Of a stretch of 8,067 nucleotides of DNA, positions 1-5,173 are shown one piece after another. The notes below the pieces were generated by a model, which saw nothing but the letters and a program-made list of their open reading frames with translations, was not told the origin of the DNA and searched no databases. Origin of the DNA: Candidatus Izemoplasma sp. (GTDB taxonomy: Bacteria; Bacillota_I; Bacilli_A; Izemoplasmatales; Izemoplasmataceae); the NCBI GenBank assembly GCA_007132145.1, contig SLPE01000050.1, positions 1-8,067 on the forward strand, given 5' to 3'. The stretch's first letter is position 1. Each line of letters begins with the position of its first letter. A program made the position numbers and the translations under genes.

Positions 1-225
1 AAAGAGATGATCGATTTGGCGCTTGAGAAAAACCATTGTGTTCTTGAAGGCAAGTACCCGCTCGTCGCGGTCAACGTCTACAACGCACGGCGCATGGATC
101 GTTACATCATTAGCACCTACTTTGTCGCATACAAGCATGCGGACAAAGACGAGATACTGCATGGCGATTATCTTGTGGAGCTGGATGACGATGCGGATGT
201 TAAACGGGTGTATACCTTAACGTAA
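1..225 (+). CDS. C-terminal part of an unrecognised protein
   Basis: The reading frame is open from the first base (Lys-Glu before the first Met) and ends at TAA 223-225, so this is most likely the 3' end of a gene that begins outside the window. A real start at the ATG at base 7 cannot be excluded, because only six bases precede it. About 74 residues are visible, with a mixed alpha/beta look: a central YPLVAVNVYNARRMDRY segment, then a beta-rich tail with HGDYLVELDDDADV close to the end. There is no membrane segment and no metal-binding Cys pair. I do not recognise the family. The stop codon runs directly into a terminator hairpin, so this is the last gene of its transcript. Being a real coding end is well supported; its function is unknown. 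Confidence 0.7.
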   Translation, partial: KEMIDLALEKNHCVLEGKYPLVAVNVYNARRMDRYIISTYFVAYKHADKDEILHGDYLVELDDDADVKRVYTLT

Positions 226-249
226 AAGGGAGTCTCAGCGACTCCCTTT
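225..249 (+). terminator. Terminator hairpin after the partial gene, possibly bidirectional
   Basis: Bases 225-234 pair perfectly with 240-249 (AAAGGGAGTC / GACTCCCTTT, 10 bp) around a 5-base loop, starting on the last base of the stop codon. The U-tract is short (TTTCTC) on the plus strand; the A-rich 5' arm gives TTTTA on the minus strand. It lies between two convergent genes, so it could stop both. Confidence 0.75.
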
Positions 250-310
250 CTCATGGTTATCTAAAAACGTACGGGGCGGTGTTGTAAGCGCTGCAGCAAA
301 AATGCATATT

Positions 311-976
311 TTAGGCCTTTTTTATGCACAGATACATGCGATTGTGGTGATTTTCTGTGAAGAAGATTTTCACCTGTTTATGGACGGTGTAATCCTTAGC
401 TAATATGTTTAACCAGAAGATGTCGGGCTTGTTGAGGAGATAGAGGCCGCTTGGTTCTAGATAGAAATCATTGGCTAAACGGTTGAGGTCTTGATTGGCA
501 ACCGCGTCGTCATCAAGGTAGGGATTAAGTTTGATAAGAAGTTTCCCTTTGGTTTTCAGGAGCCTTGTGGTTTCCTGAATGATGACGAGCGCATCGTTAA
601 GGTGGATGTTATCGAGGACGTTTGAAAGGATGACAGCGTCAAACGTTTGGCTGTCATACTCCGATAACGATCCCACCGATCCCACCTCAAAATAGCCTTT
701 CTTGAGTTGGTTCATCTCAAACAGACGTTTAGAGAAGTCAATTGCCTGTGGCGAAACGTCGATGCCGTGGAAGTGTCCATCCTTGCGCTTGGCTAAGTAA
801 GCTAGCATGGCGCCGCTTCCTGAACCAAAATCAAGCACCTTTGACGAAGTCGTACTCAGCCAATCAAGCGCATCATCAAGAAGCGGGTATCCGCTTTTTT
901 CACTTTCTAATAGACGAAGTTTCGCTTGATTAAACACAGTATCCCAGTAGCCTATTGTCTGATTATAGTCGTTCAT
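311..976 (-). CDS. Class I SAM-dependent methyltransferase
   Basis: A 221-residue soluble Rossmann-fold methyltransferase that would transfer a methyl group from S-adenosylmethionine; the acceptor is unknown. Motif I is VLDFGSGSG (residues 47-55, glycine-rich SAM loop). The acidic residue after strand 2 is D73 in HGIDVS. The motif IV region is FDAVILSNVLDNI (112-124), and KGKLLIKLNPY (143-153) is the usual strand-5 segment. The C-terminal 70 residues would cap the active site and choose the substrate. Start choice: the frame is open up to GTG 988, but that GTG is part of GTGGAG, a Shine-Dalgarno placed 6 bases before ATG 976 and only 3 before ATG 979, so 976 is preferred. It has its own extended -10 promoter. 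It might also receive read-through from the InlB-like gene upstream, since no strong terminator separates them. The general class is secure; small-molecule, protein or RNA methylation cannot be told apart. Confidence 0.88.
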   Translation of the reverse strand: MNDYNQTIGYWDTVFNQAKLRLLESEKSGYPLLDDALDWLSTTSSKVLDFGSGSGAMLAYLAKRKDGHFHGIDVSPQAIDFSKRLFEMNQLKKGYFEVGSVGSLSEYDSQTFDAVILSNVLDNIHLNDALVIIQETTRLLKTKGKLLIKLNPYLDDDAVANQDLNRLANDFYLEPSGLYLLNKPDIFWLNILAKDYTVHKQVKIFFTENHHNRMYLCIKKA

Positions 977-1004
977 CATACGCTCCACGATGTGCCATAT
1001 GTCT

Positions 1005-1013
1005 ATTGTAACA
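1005..1013 (-). promoter_or_regulatory. Extended -10 promoter of the methyltransferase gene
   Basis: Read on the minus strand, TGTTACAAT gives a TGn extension and a TACAAT -10 box about 30 bases before the start codon. No good TTGACA-like -35 is seen; the expected place (about 1028-1033) lies inside the short inverted repeat at 1029-1042. Confidence 0.5.
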
Positions 1014-1028
1014 GGAAGCGTGGGGGTT

Positions 1029-1042
1029 TCATCATACGATGA
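1029..1042. repeat. Short inverted repeat over the -35 region (possible operator)
   Basis: TCATC (1029-1033) and GATGA (1038-1042) are exact inverted repeats around ATAC. The site overlaps the expected -35 region of the methyltransferase promoter and lies just downstream of the InlB-like stop codon. It could be a repressor operator or a weak hairpin at the 3' end of the upstream transcript. It is short enough to occur by chance. Confidence 0.25.
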
Positions 1043-1053
1043 TCACGATCTAT

Positions 1054-2592
1054 CTAGTCTTTTTGGTAAATCGATACGTCAGTTATCGTCACTGTCATCC
1101 CGGTTGACGTCGGTATAGCAACGACAACCCAGATGTTTGTCATTATCCCCTGTTCGTTATCAAACACGAAGGTGAGGGTTTGAATGCCAGGTGCGTCGGT
1201 CAGAGGATGTGGACCCACCACCTCTGAGTATGAAGAGGATTCATCACCGGCGATGCCCCTGATGGTTGCACTGCCAGGAACGCCATCAACTTCCAGTTTC
1301 ACCACAACGGTAATCAACGATTTTGTAAAGACGAGATTTGAAATTCCGATTATTCCTGGGTCCCCATCTTGCACTTGTCCAGAATCGTCCACGTGCCTTA
1401 AGGAAAGGAAACCATCGTCTATGTCGACATAACCACGCATAATCATCGCGAGATAATCTTCTTCATCAATCGTCCACATCGTTTCGACCCACATTGCTTT
1501 CGTAAAATCCACCGAGGCCACGAATTCACCGTAATCGTTATGCTCGTCCATACTCTGTTCAACGACTGAACTGTACGTATAGTGAAGGCCGTGTTCATCT
1601 TCGGTGATGAGGTAGGCACGTTGATACGTCATTGATGTCACAAAACTCGCAAGAAACTCCCGGGTTGGGCCATGGTATTTATGCATTCTGTATCGCGTCG
1701 CGTCGACGCTGTCGTGAACGGGTGTGTCGTTGGTGTTCGAACGCAGCACGCCATACTCAATCAAGGTATGGGTTTCAGGAAAGCTGAACTGCCCGACATA
1801 CGACGTGTGGTTGGAGCGGATGCCAAGGTCTGGGCTCAAGGTGATTAACGGCACCATTGTTGTGGCTTCTCCAAAGACCGCCTCGAGATTGCGGTCTCGC
1901 AATGCGGTGAACCGATAATGCGTTTGATAAGAAACGATTTCACCGTCTTCCATCCAATATCTGAAAACTTCATCCCCAGGAAGTTCATAAGCCACAACGA
2001 GAACTTCCTCGTTGTAGTCATACACCCCACCTCCGGTTCCGTTTATGACACCGATCGTGAATGTCGCTTCTGAGGATAGAACATACTGTAAGATCGCAAC
2101 GGTGTGCGCCGTAATGTTTTCATAAGAAGCGCTCCAGGGGTTCAATGCATCCACATCATAACCCGGCTTATCGGGTAACGATAGAGGCGGTGTCGCATCT
2201 AAGCCGTGATTAACATACTGTAAATCCAGGCGTCTCCCGTTGGCATCCATAAACACGACAGCGTAGGCGTCGTGTTTGCTGAAAACCGCCTCGATAATCA
2301 TGTCCCCGTTCACTATAAATGCGTGATCCACCGGGAGGTCATAGCGCACATGGCCATTGAGTATCCAAAATGCAAAGGCGTAATCTTCCAAGGTTGCAAT
2401 CGAGGCATCAAAGCTGATGCGGTCTCCATATGTGTGGTCATCTTGGTAGTTGATGGCTAAGTTTTCCTCACAAAAGGATCCCGTGAAACTGACTTGATAG
2501 GTGACGGCGTTTCCGGATACTGTTCCCGAACGTACCATCAACACAGCAAAAACAGTGATGATACCGATTAAAAACGAACATCGTTTCCTCAT
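1054..2592 (-). CDS. Secreted InlB-repeat-like multidomain surface protein
   Basis: A 512-residue exported protein. Residues 1-29 look like a Sec signal peptide: basic MRKR, hydrophobic core 6-20, and a small-residue cleavage region near SGNA. Three beta modules resembling divergent InlB B-repeats follow. Module 1 (about 30-104) has AFWILNG then MIIEAVF. Module 2 (about 108-170) has VVFMDANGR then LPDKPGY. Module 3 (about 174-240) has FRYWMEDGE then NLEAVF. Residues 245-345 form another beta-rich unit with IEYGVL and QRAYLITE. Residues 355-512 look like a C-terminal beta-sandwich, possibly carbohydrate- or ligand-binding. There is no LPXTG sorting signal, no C-terminal membrane segment and no lipobox, so it is probably released or held non-covalently. 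Start choice: GTG 2625 would lie inside the upstream small ORF with no ribosome site, and ATG 2601 touches GGGG directly. ATG 2592 has GAGGGG 9 bases upstream and gives the cleanest signal peptide. The role is inferred to be adhesion or surface binding. Confidence 0.82.
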   Translation of the reverse strand: MRKRCSFLIGIITVFAVLMVRSGTVSGNAVTYQVSFTGSFCEENLAINYQDDHTYGDRISFDASIATLEDYAFAFWILNGHVRYDLPVDHAFIVNGDMIIEAVFSKHDAYAVVFMDANGRRLDLQYVNHGLDATPPLSLPDKPGYDVDALNPWSASYENITAHTVAILQYVLSSEATFTIGVINGTGGGVYDYNEEVLVVAYELPGDEVFRYWMEDGEIVSYQTHYRFTALRDRNLEAVFGEATTMVPLITLSPDLGIRSNHTSYVGQFSFPETHTLIEYGVLRSNTNDTPVHDSVDATRYRMHKYHGPTREFLASFVTSMTYQRAYLITEDEHGLHYTYSSVVEQSMDEHNDYGEFVASVDFTKAMWVETMWTIDEEDYLAMIMRGYVDIDDGFLSLRHVDDSGQVQDGDPGIIGISNLVFTKSLITVVVKLEVDGVPGSATIRGIAGDESSSYSEVVGPHPLTDAPGIQTLTFVFDNEQGIMTNIWVVVAIPTSTGMTVTITDVSIYQKD

Positions 2593-2601
2593 CCTCTTCA
2601 T

Positions 2602-2608
2602 CCCCTCA
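2602..2608 (-). promoter_or_regulatory. Ribosome binding site overlapping the small ORF stop codon
   Basis: On the minus strand TGAGGGG contains both the TGA stop of the small ORF (2608-2606) and the GAGGGG Shine-Dalgarno for the InlB-like gene starting at 2592. Ribosomes finishing the small ORF would arrive on the next initiation site, the classic layout for translational coupling. This decides the start of the larger gene. Confidence 0.6.
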
Positions 2609-2734
2609 ATCAAAAATGCTTTCACTACACACTAAGTCGGATCCATAGTCGCCGCTCGATGCGATGTTTTCTTTCATGTCAAAGACAATGATGGTGGCGA
2701 TTGGCGGGTCATAGATTGCTAACTTTTCATCCAT
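2606..2734 (-). CDS. 42-residue small protein coupled to the secreted protein gene
   Basis: A small ORF beginning MDEKLAIYDPPIATIIVFDM, continuing through a KENIASSGDYG segment and ending CSESIFD. It has a strong ribosome site (AAGGGGAG, 7 bases from GGAG to the ATG at 2734) and is the first ORF after the leader RNA. From memory, many Bacillota carry short proteins with this layout: a Pro near residue 10, a short beta strand ending in Phe, an acidic stretch, then I-x-x-SG and a variable tail. I know of no established function for them and could not run a search. It has no signal peptide or membrane segment, and one Cys (residue 36). Its stop overlaps the Shine-Dalgarno of the InlB-like gene, so the two are cotranscribed and probably translationally coupled. 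It could be a precursor-type peptide, a regulator of the secreted protein, or a leader peptide. That it is translated is well supported; its function is open. Confidence 0.6.
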   Translation of the reverse strand: MDEKLAIYDPPIATIIVFDMKENIASSGDYGSDLVCSESIFD

Positions 2735-2769
2735 CCACTCTCTCCCCTTCTTACATCCATCCTTTGTTG

Positions 2770-2932
2770 AAAAAATAGAAAGACCACCCGCGAATCACCA
2801 ACAGCACCTGTAGTCATCGGTCCCGAGCAAAGCCCGGCACACACGATGTAGTCAGGAGACCTCGAATTAAATCAAGGCACATGTGGCAGAAGACGCGAAA
2901 GTGGTCTGTGTTGTTTGTAATGAGTTACAATC
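2770..2932 (-). ncRNA. Structured leader RNA ending in a T-run (attenuator, riboswitch-like or small RNA)
   Basis: Transcription from the promoter at 2939-2967 should start near 2932. A 5' hairpin pairs 2925-2930 with 2915-2920. A closing stem pairs 2901-2907 with 2781-2787 (7 perfect bp, AGACCAC/GTGGTCT) and continues with 2894-2897 on 2789-2792 (CGCG/CGCG). Inside are a hairpin of 2872-2877 with 2860-2865 (6 bp, 6-base loop) and a long irregular arm. The arm pairs 2853-2856 with 2807-2810, 2844-2847 with 2816-2819, and 2832-2837 with 2823-2828, with a 3-base loop. The closing stem is followed at once by a T-rich tract (TTCTATTTTTT, 2780-2770), as in an intrinsic terminator, 35 bases before the small ORF. 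I compared it mentally with T-box, c-di-GMP-I, SAM, TPP, cobalamin, FMN, SRP and 6S RNA and could not match any. It may act in cis on the small ORF and InlB-like gene, or be a short RNA of its own. Confidence 0.5.
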
Positions 2933-2938
2933 AAGGTT

Positions 2939-2967
2939 ATTTTAGCATGAGTTCTTGAAATCGTCAA
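2939..2967 (-). promoter_or_regulatory. Strong sigma-A-type promoter for the leader RNA, small ORF and secreted protein
   Basis: On the minus strand a TTGACG -35 box (2967-2962) is separated by exactly 17 bases from a TAAAAT -10 box (2944-2939), which also has a TG one base upstream (TGCTAAAAT). It is one of the best promoters in the window. It places transcription start near 2932, about 200 bases before the small ORF. Confidence 0.75.
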
Positions 2968-3235
2968 CTAGACACAGGCCTCACCATGGAGCAAGGCCGC
3001 CGCGAGTAAACTATCCGCTGCATATATTAAGATTTCTGTCGCAGCATCATGAAATACAGTGTGCGAAAGCCTGAAAAAGGTAGCTAGCTTGAAACCATGA
3101 AAGGTATCGATGTGTGAGGCGCAGTTTCTACACACGACATGGGATAGCGACACGTCAATAGATAAGGTCATAGTCGTGTACACATAAGCAAGAGGGTGTT
3201 TGTGGTAAAACCATGATTAAGGCAGCCACCATTCG
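2968..3235. other. Divergent intergenic stretch with no supported gene
   Basis: About 270 bases between the minus-strand promoter and the lipoprotein promoter. Minus-strand frames are open (71 codons from GTG 3183 to TAG 2970-2968, with one CxxC pair), but no start has a ribosome site and I recognise no family. A 5-bp inverted repeat GGCCT/AGGCC and a 7-bp ACACGAC/GTCGTGT pair are present, but neither is followed by a T-run. This may be a regulatory region for both divergent genes. Confidence 0.4.
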
Positions 3236-3244
3236 TGATATACT
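3236..3244 (+). promoter_or_regulatory. Possible extended -10 promoter of the lipoprotein gene
   Basis: TGATATACT combines a TGn extension with a TATACT -10 box. The -35 region (about 3216-3221) is poor. The predicted start near 3251 would put the Shine-Dalgarno at the very 5' end of the transcript, leaving a leader of only about 15 bases, so another promoter further upstream is possible. Confidence 0.35.
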
Positions 3245-3265
3245 GATTTAGAGGTGATTGACACA

Positions 3266-4438
3266 ATGATGAAAACAACACGGTTTGCGGCGCTGATGAT
3301 GCTTACATTCGTTTTTGGCGCATGTGAGGCATGGTCACCGAACGCGACGCCTGAGTCGATTGAAGTTGATGACACGGCATTGGCTGATTTTTATTTTCTC
3401 GAAGACTTTGATGTGACCGATGTCAGCGTCATCGTTGTGTGGGATGATGCATCGCAAGAGGTTGTATCCATTGAACCATCGATGCTCGCAGATAACGACC
3501 TGAATAAGCTTAAAGAACCAGGAACGCACCTTTTGCAGGTTGAGTATCGCGGGGTGAGCACGACGTTTGAAATCGTGCTCAGAAGACGCGTTGTCCAGTT
3601 CTTCGATGACCCCGCAGACAACACACTAACAAACCAATATAGGTACAGCTTGGTTGGCAATCGCGAGGATATTAATCCCTTGTTCTTCAGCATGTACTTC
3701 CCCTTAGGCTTGGGCTTGCCACAGTTAACGGAAGATGAAATTCACGCGTTGGTCGGCCAACCCGTTGAGGTACTCAAAGAGACCATTACCACCGTGTTTG
3801 ATTTGTATGCGTACTTGCTGGCGGTGAACTTCAACCAAGACATGCACCCGTTCCAGATGAGCAACTGGTATTACTCCGACGAACACGACATGGATTTCTT
3901 TATCTTTGAATCTGCAGAACTCGGTTTGGCATTAAACACCGCAGGATGCGCAGGATTGGCGAACATTGCGCACTATATCCTTGAGGATAACTACGACGAC
4001 ATTGGCTTTTTATGGTATTATGCACACGATCAAGGTGGCCATAGCTTCAATTACATTGAGCACAATGGCTTGTTTTACATCATTGACTTCACACAGTTTC
4101 GAGGGATATGGCAAGACATTGGGTGGTTTAATCTCACGCGCTTTCCTGTAATCTACGAAGATTTGGAATCGTGGGTCGATTTCAACGTGTCTTTTAGAAA
4201 GACTTACCAGTCCTCCGTCACCGATTTTTATGCGCGTTTTGAAGAACGAAACGCCTACATTCCTGGCAATATGCGGGTGTGGGACTTAGAAAACAGTCAT
4301 TTCTACATATACGATGAGAACACCGAAGAAGCGTTGAATGGGTATGTGCGTTTTAACTCGCAGCGTGCACTGCTTGAGGCGCTTGGGTTGAGCGAAGAGG
4401 ATTTGTGGTTCCCTGACATCATTGATTTAGACGAGTGA
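3266..4438 (+). CDS. Lipoprotein with Ig-like and transglutaminase-like domains
   Basis: A 390-residue exported lipoprotein. The signal peptide (residues 1-19) ends in FGAC, with Cys20 as the lipidation site; Phe at -3 is slightly unusual. Residues about 35-110 resemble a bacterial Ig-like domain (the VWDDASQEVV and EPGTHLLQVEYRGVSTTFEI segments fit the Big_3-type pattern). The C-terminal part, about 130-330, looks like a transglutaminase-like cysteine-enzyme core: Cys228 in NTAGCAGLA, His259 in GGHSFNYIEHNG and Asp274 in FYIIDFT, with His-Asp spacing and flanking pattern typical of that fold. Such enzymes act as proteases, amidases or crosslinkers; which applies here cannot be seen. Start choice: the frame extends to GTG 3254, but that GTG is part of the GAGGTG Shine-Dalgarno (3251-3256), 9 bases before ATG 3266. 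It is divergent from the secreted InlB-like gene, hinting at shared surface function. The stop lies 10 bases before its own terminator. Confidence 0.82.
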   Translation: MMKTTRFAALMMLTFVFGACEAWSPNATPESIEVDDTALADFYFLEDFDVTDVSVIVVWDDASQEVVSIEPSMLADNDLNKLKEPGTHLLQVEYRGVSTTFEIVLRRRVVQFFDDPADNTLTNQYRYSLVGNREDINPLFFSMYFPLGLGLPQLTEDEIHALVGQPVEVLKETITTVFDLYAYLLAVNFNQDMHPFQMSNWYYSDEHDMDFFIFESAELGLALNTAGCAGLANIAHYILEDNYDDIGFLWYYAHDQGGHSFNYIEHNGLFYIIDFTQFRGIWQDIGWFNLTRFPVIYEDLESWVDFNVSFRKTYQSSVTDFYARFEERNAYIPGNMRVWDLENSHFYIYDENTEEALNGYVRFNSQRALLEALGLSEEDLWFPDIIDLDE

Positions 4439-4448
4439 TATGATTCTC

Positions 4449-4483
4449 AAGACCACCTGTCACATCGCGTGGTCTTTTTCTTT
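4449..4483 (+). terminator. Intrinsic terminator of the lipoprotein gene
   Basis: Bases 4449-4456 (AAGACCAC) pair perfectly with 4469-4476 (GTGGTCTT) around a 12-base loop, followed by a T-rich tract TTTCTTT. The stem has the same AGACCAC/GTGGTCT heptamers as the closing stem of the leader RNA at 2781-2907, also followed by Ts. Confidence 0.85.
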
Positions 4484-4558
4484 GAAAGGTGCGGTTCGCT
4501 ATAGAGACGAATGATGAACACAAGGTGTTTTTATACCAATTCTTGGAGAGGTATCGTA

Positions 4559-4636
4559 ATGAATCATGAAGAAACAGATAATGCATCACAACGGTGCGCT
4601 TTAATGTGGTATAATGCAAGAAGGAAATCAGCATGA
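4559..4636 (+). CDS. Possible 25-residue peptide upstream of the repeat-protein leader
   Basis: ATG 4559 is preceded by GGAGAGG (4545-4551) at an ideal 7-base spacing, and the frame runs MNHEETDNASQRCALMWYNA then RRKSA before TGA 4634-4636. The stop overlaps the ATG of the next tiny ORF in an ATGA arrangement. The good -10 box at 4610-4615 lies inside it, so this ORF would need an earlier promoter, for which only a weak TATACC is seen. The peptide resembles nothing I know. It may be a leader peptide, a remnant of a lost gene, or chance. Confidence 0.3.
   Translation: MNHEETDNASQRCALMWYNARRKSA
4607..4615 (+). promoter_or_regulatory. Extended -10 promoter for the repeat-protein transcript
   Basis: TGGTATAAT is a perfect TATAAT -10 with a TGn extension; the -35 region is weak. 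Transcription would begin near 4622, giving a leader of about 260 bases before the 55-residue protein gene. Confidence 0.6.
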
Positions 4637-4680
4637 ATGGTTACGACGAACCTATCATCATCTCACCCACAAGCGTGTGA
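4633..4680 (+). CDS. Possible 15-residue leader peptide
   Basis: MNGYDEPIIISPTSV from ATG 4633 to TGA 4678-4680, with AAGGAAA (4620-4626) just upstream. Its start shares the ATGA overlap with the 25-residue ORF. If transcription starts near 4622 the ribosome site is at the very 5' end. The stop sits one base before the first of four consecutive hairpins, so ribosome position could affect their folding. It contains no run of one amino acid typical of biosynthetic attenuators. Confidence 0.25.
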   Translation: MNGYDEPIIISPTSV

Positions 4681-4681
4681 G

Positions 4682-4769
4682 GACGTTAATAAAACGTCGC
4701 GGGATACCCCGCACCCTTCCCGACCGAAACGATGGTCGTTCGCTTCACCCGAACCGCGGTTCCGGTGAA
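4682..4769 (+). promoter_or_regulatory. Four consecutive hairpins in the leader of the small repeat protein
   Basis: In order: 4682-4687 with 4693-4698 (GACGTT/AACGTC, 6 bp); 4699-4703 with 4708-4712 (GCGGG/CCCGC, 5 bp); 4721-4725 with 4734-4738 (CGACC/GGTCG, 5 bp); and 4744-4749 with 4764-4769 (TTCACC/GGTGAA), continuing past a C-C mismatch into the GAAC/GTTC part of a 12-base palindrome. None is followed by a T-run, so they are not simple terminators. They lie within the leader of the 55-residue protein and could be a regulatory RNA. From 4770 to 4860 I see nothing else recognisable. Confidence 0.4.
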
Positions 4770-4880
4770 ACCAGGCACAGTACGTCGCGAAGGATACGCT
4801 TTCCACAGCCATGTGTCATTCGATACATCTTGTGGGCTGGTAATCATCATGCAATTTATCCTAGAAAGGAGATGTTGCAT

Positions 4881-5048
4881 ATGGGCAAAAGAGGTGGAGT
4901 TTCAGGGGACACCCACACGCAAGATCAGCTTGATCATTACGCCAACCAAAACAATCCGAACAACGACGCGCATCACGCTGACCTCGACAACCATGCCGAT
5001 CAGTTGAACCCCAACAACGACGAGTACAAAGGCGACGACAAGAAGTAG
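4881..5048 (+). CDS. 55-residue hydrophilic protein with two tandem NPNN repeats
   Basis: ATG 4881 follows AAAGGAG (4865-4871) at 9 bases, a strong site that sets the start; the frame is open further upstream, but only through the leader hairpins. After MGKRGGVSGDTHTQ come two near-copies of an approximately 17-residue unit: QLDHYANQNNPNNDAHHA and DLDNHADQLNPNNDEYKG, sharing LD-x-[YH]-A-[ND]-Q-x-NPNND. The tail is DDKK. It is very rich in Asn, Asp and His and has no Cys, membrane segment or signal peptide, so it is probably a cytoplasmic, flexible or repeat-folded protein. From memory, short proteins with DN-x-A-NQ-x-NPNN repeats occur widely in bacteria as uncharacterised proteins. I know no function for them. 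It forms a single-gene transcript with its own promoter and terminator. Confidence 0.75.
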   Translation: MGKRGGVSGDTHTQDQLDHYANQNNPNNDAHHADLDNHADQLNPNNDEYKGDDKK

Positions 5049-5055
5049 CAGCCTC

Positions 5056-5086
5056 AAAGGGGACGCTGTCACAAGCGCCCCCTTTT
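5056..5086 (+). terminator. Terminator of the small repeat-protein gene
   Basis: AAAGGGG (5056-5062) pairs with CCCCTTT (5079-5085), and CGCT (5064-5067) with AGCG (5074-5077), leaving one A-C mismatch and a 6-base loop. It lies 7 bases after the stop and ends in TTTTCTC. The U-tract is short. Confidence 0.75.
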
Positions 5087-5173
5087 CTCGTCTATAACGT
5101 CCCGTTTTACCCAACGAAACCACAACACATGAAAGGAAATGTGGCGGATAACACCCCGACACAAGGTATTTAA

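Noticed and set aside
2770..2932. T-box, c-di-GMP-I or 6S RNA identity for the leader
   Set aside because: The sequence has TTGGTGATTCGCGG and GAGCAAAGC (other strand), which recall T-box and GEMM motifs. The T-box TGGNACCGCG, the GEMM tetraloop and receptor, and the long 6S closing stem with central bubble are not present.
2968..3183. Minus-strand 71-codon ORF with a CxxC pair
   Set aside because: It starts at a GTG with no ribosome site, its inner ATG also lacks one, it has no recognisable family, and its end abuts the -35 box of a strong promoter. Possibly a decayed gene, but unsupported.
4614..4880. Upstream in-frame extension of the 55-residue repeat protein to 144 residues
   Set aside because: The extension runs through the -10 box and four hairpins, with Arg/His-rich non-protein-like composition, while ATG 4881 has a strong ribosome site.
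4686..4880. Minus-strand 64-codon ORF opposite the hairpin leader
   Set aside because: No ribosome site, no recognisable motif, and its open frame follows from the GC-rich palindromes on the plus strand.
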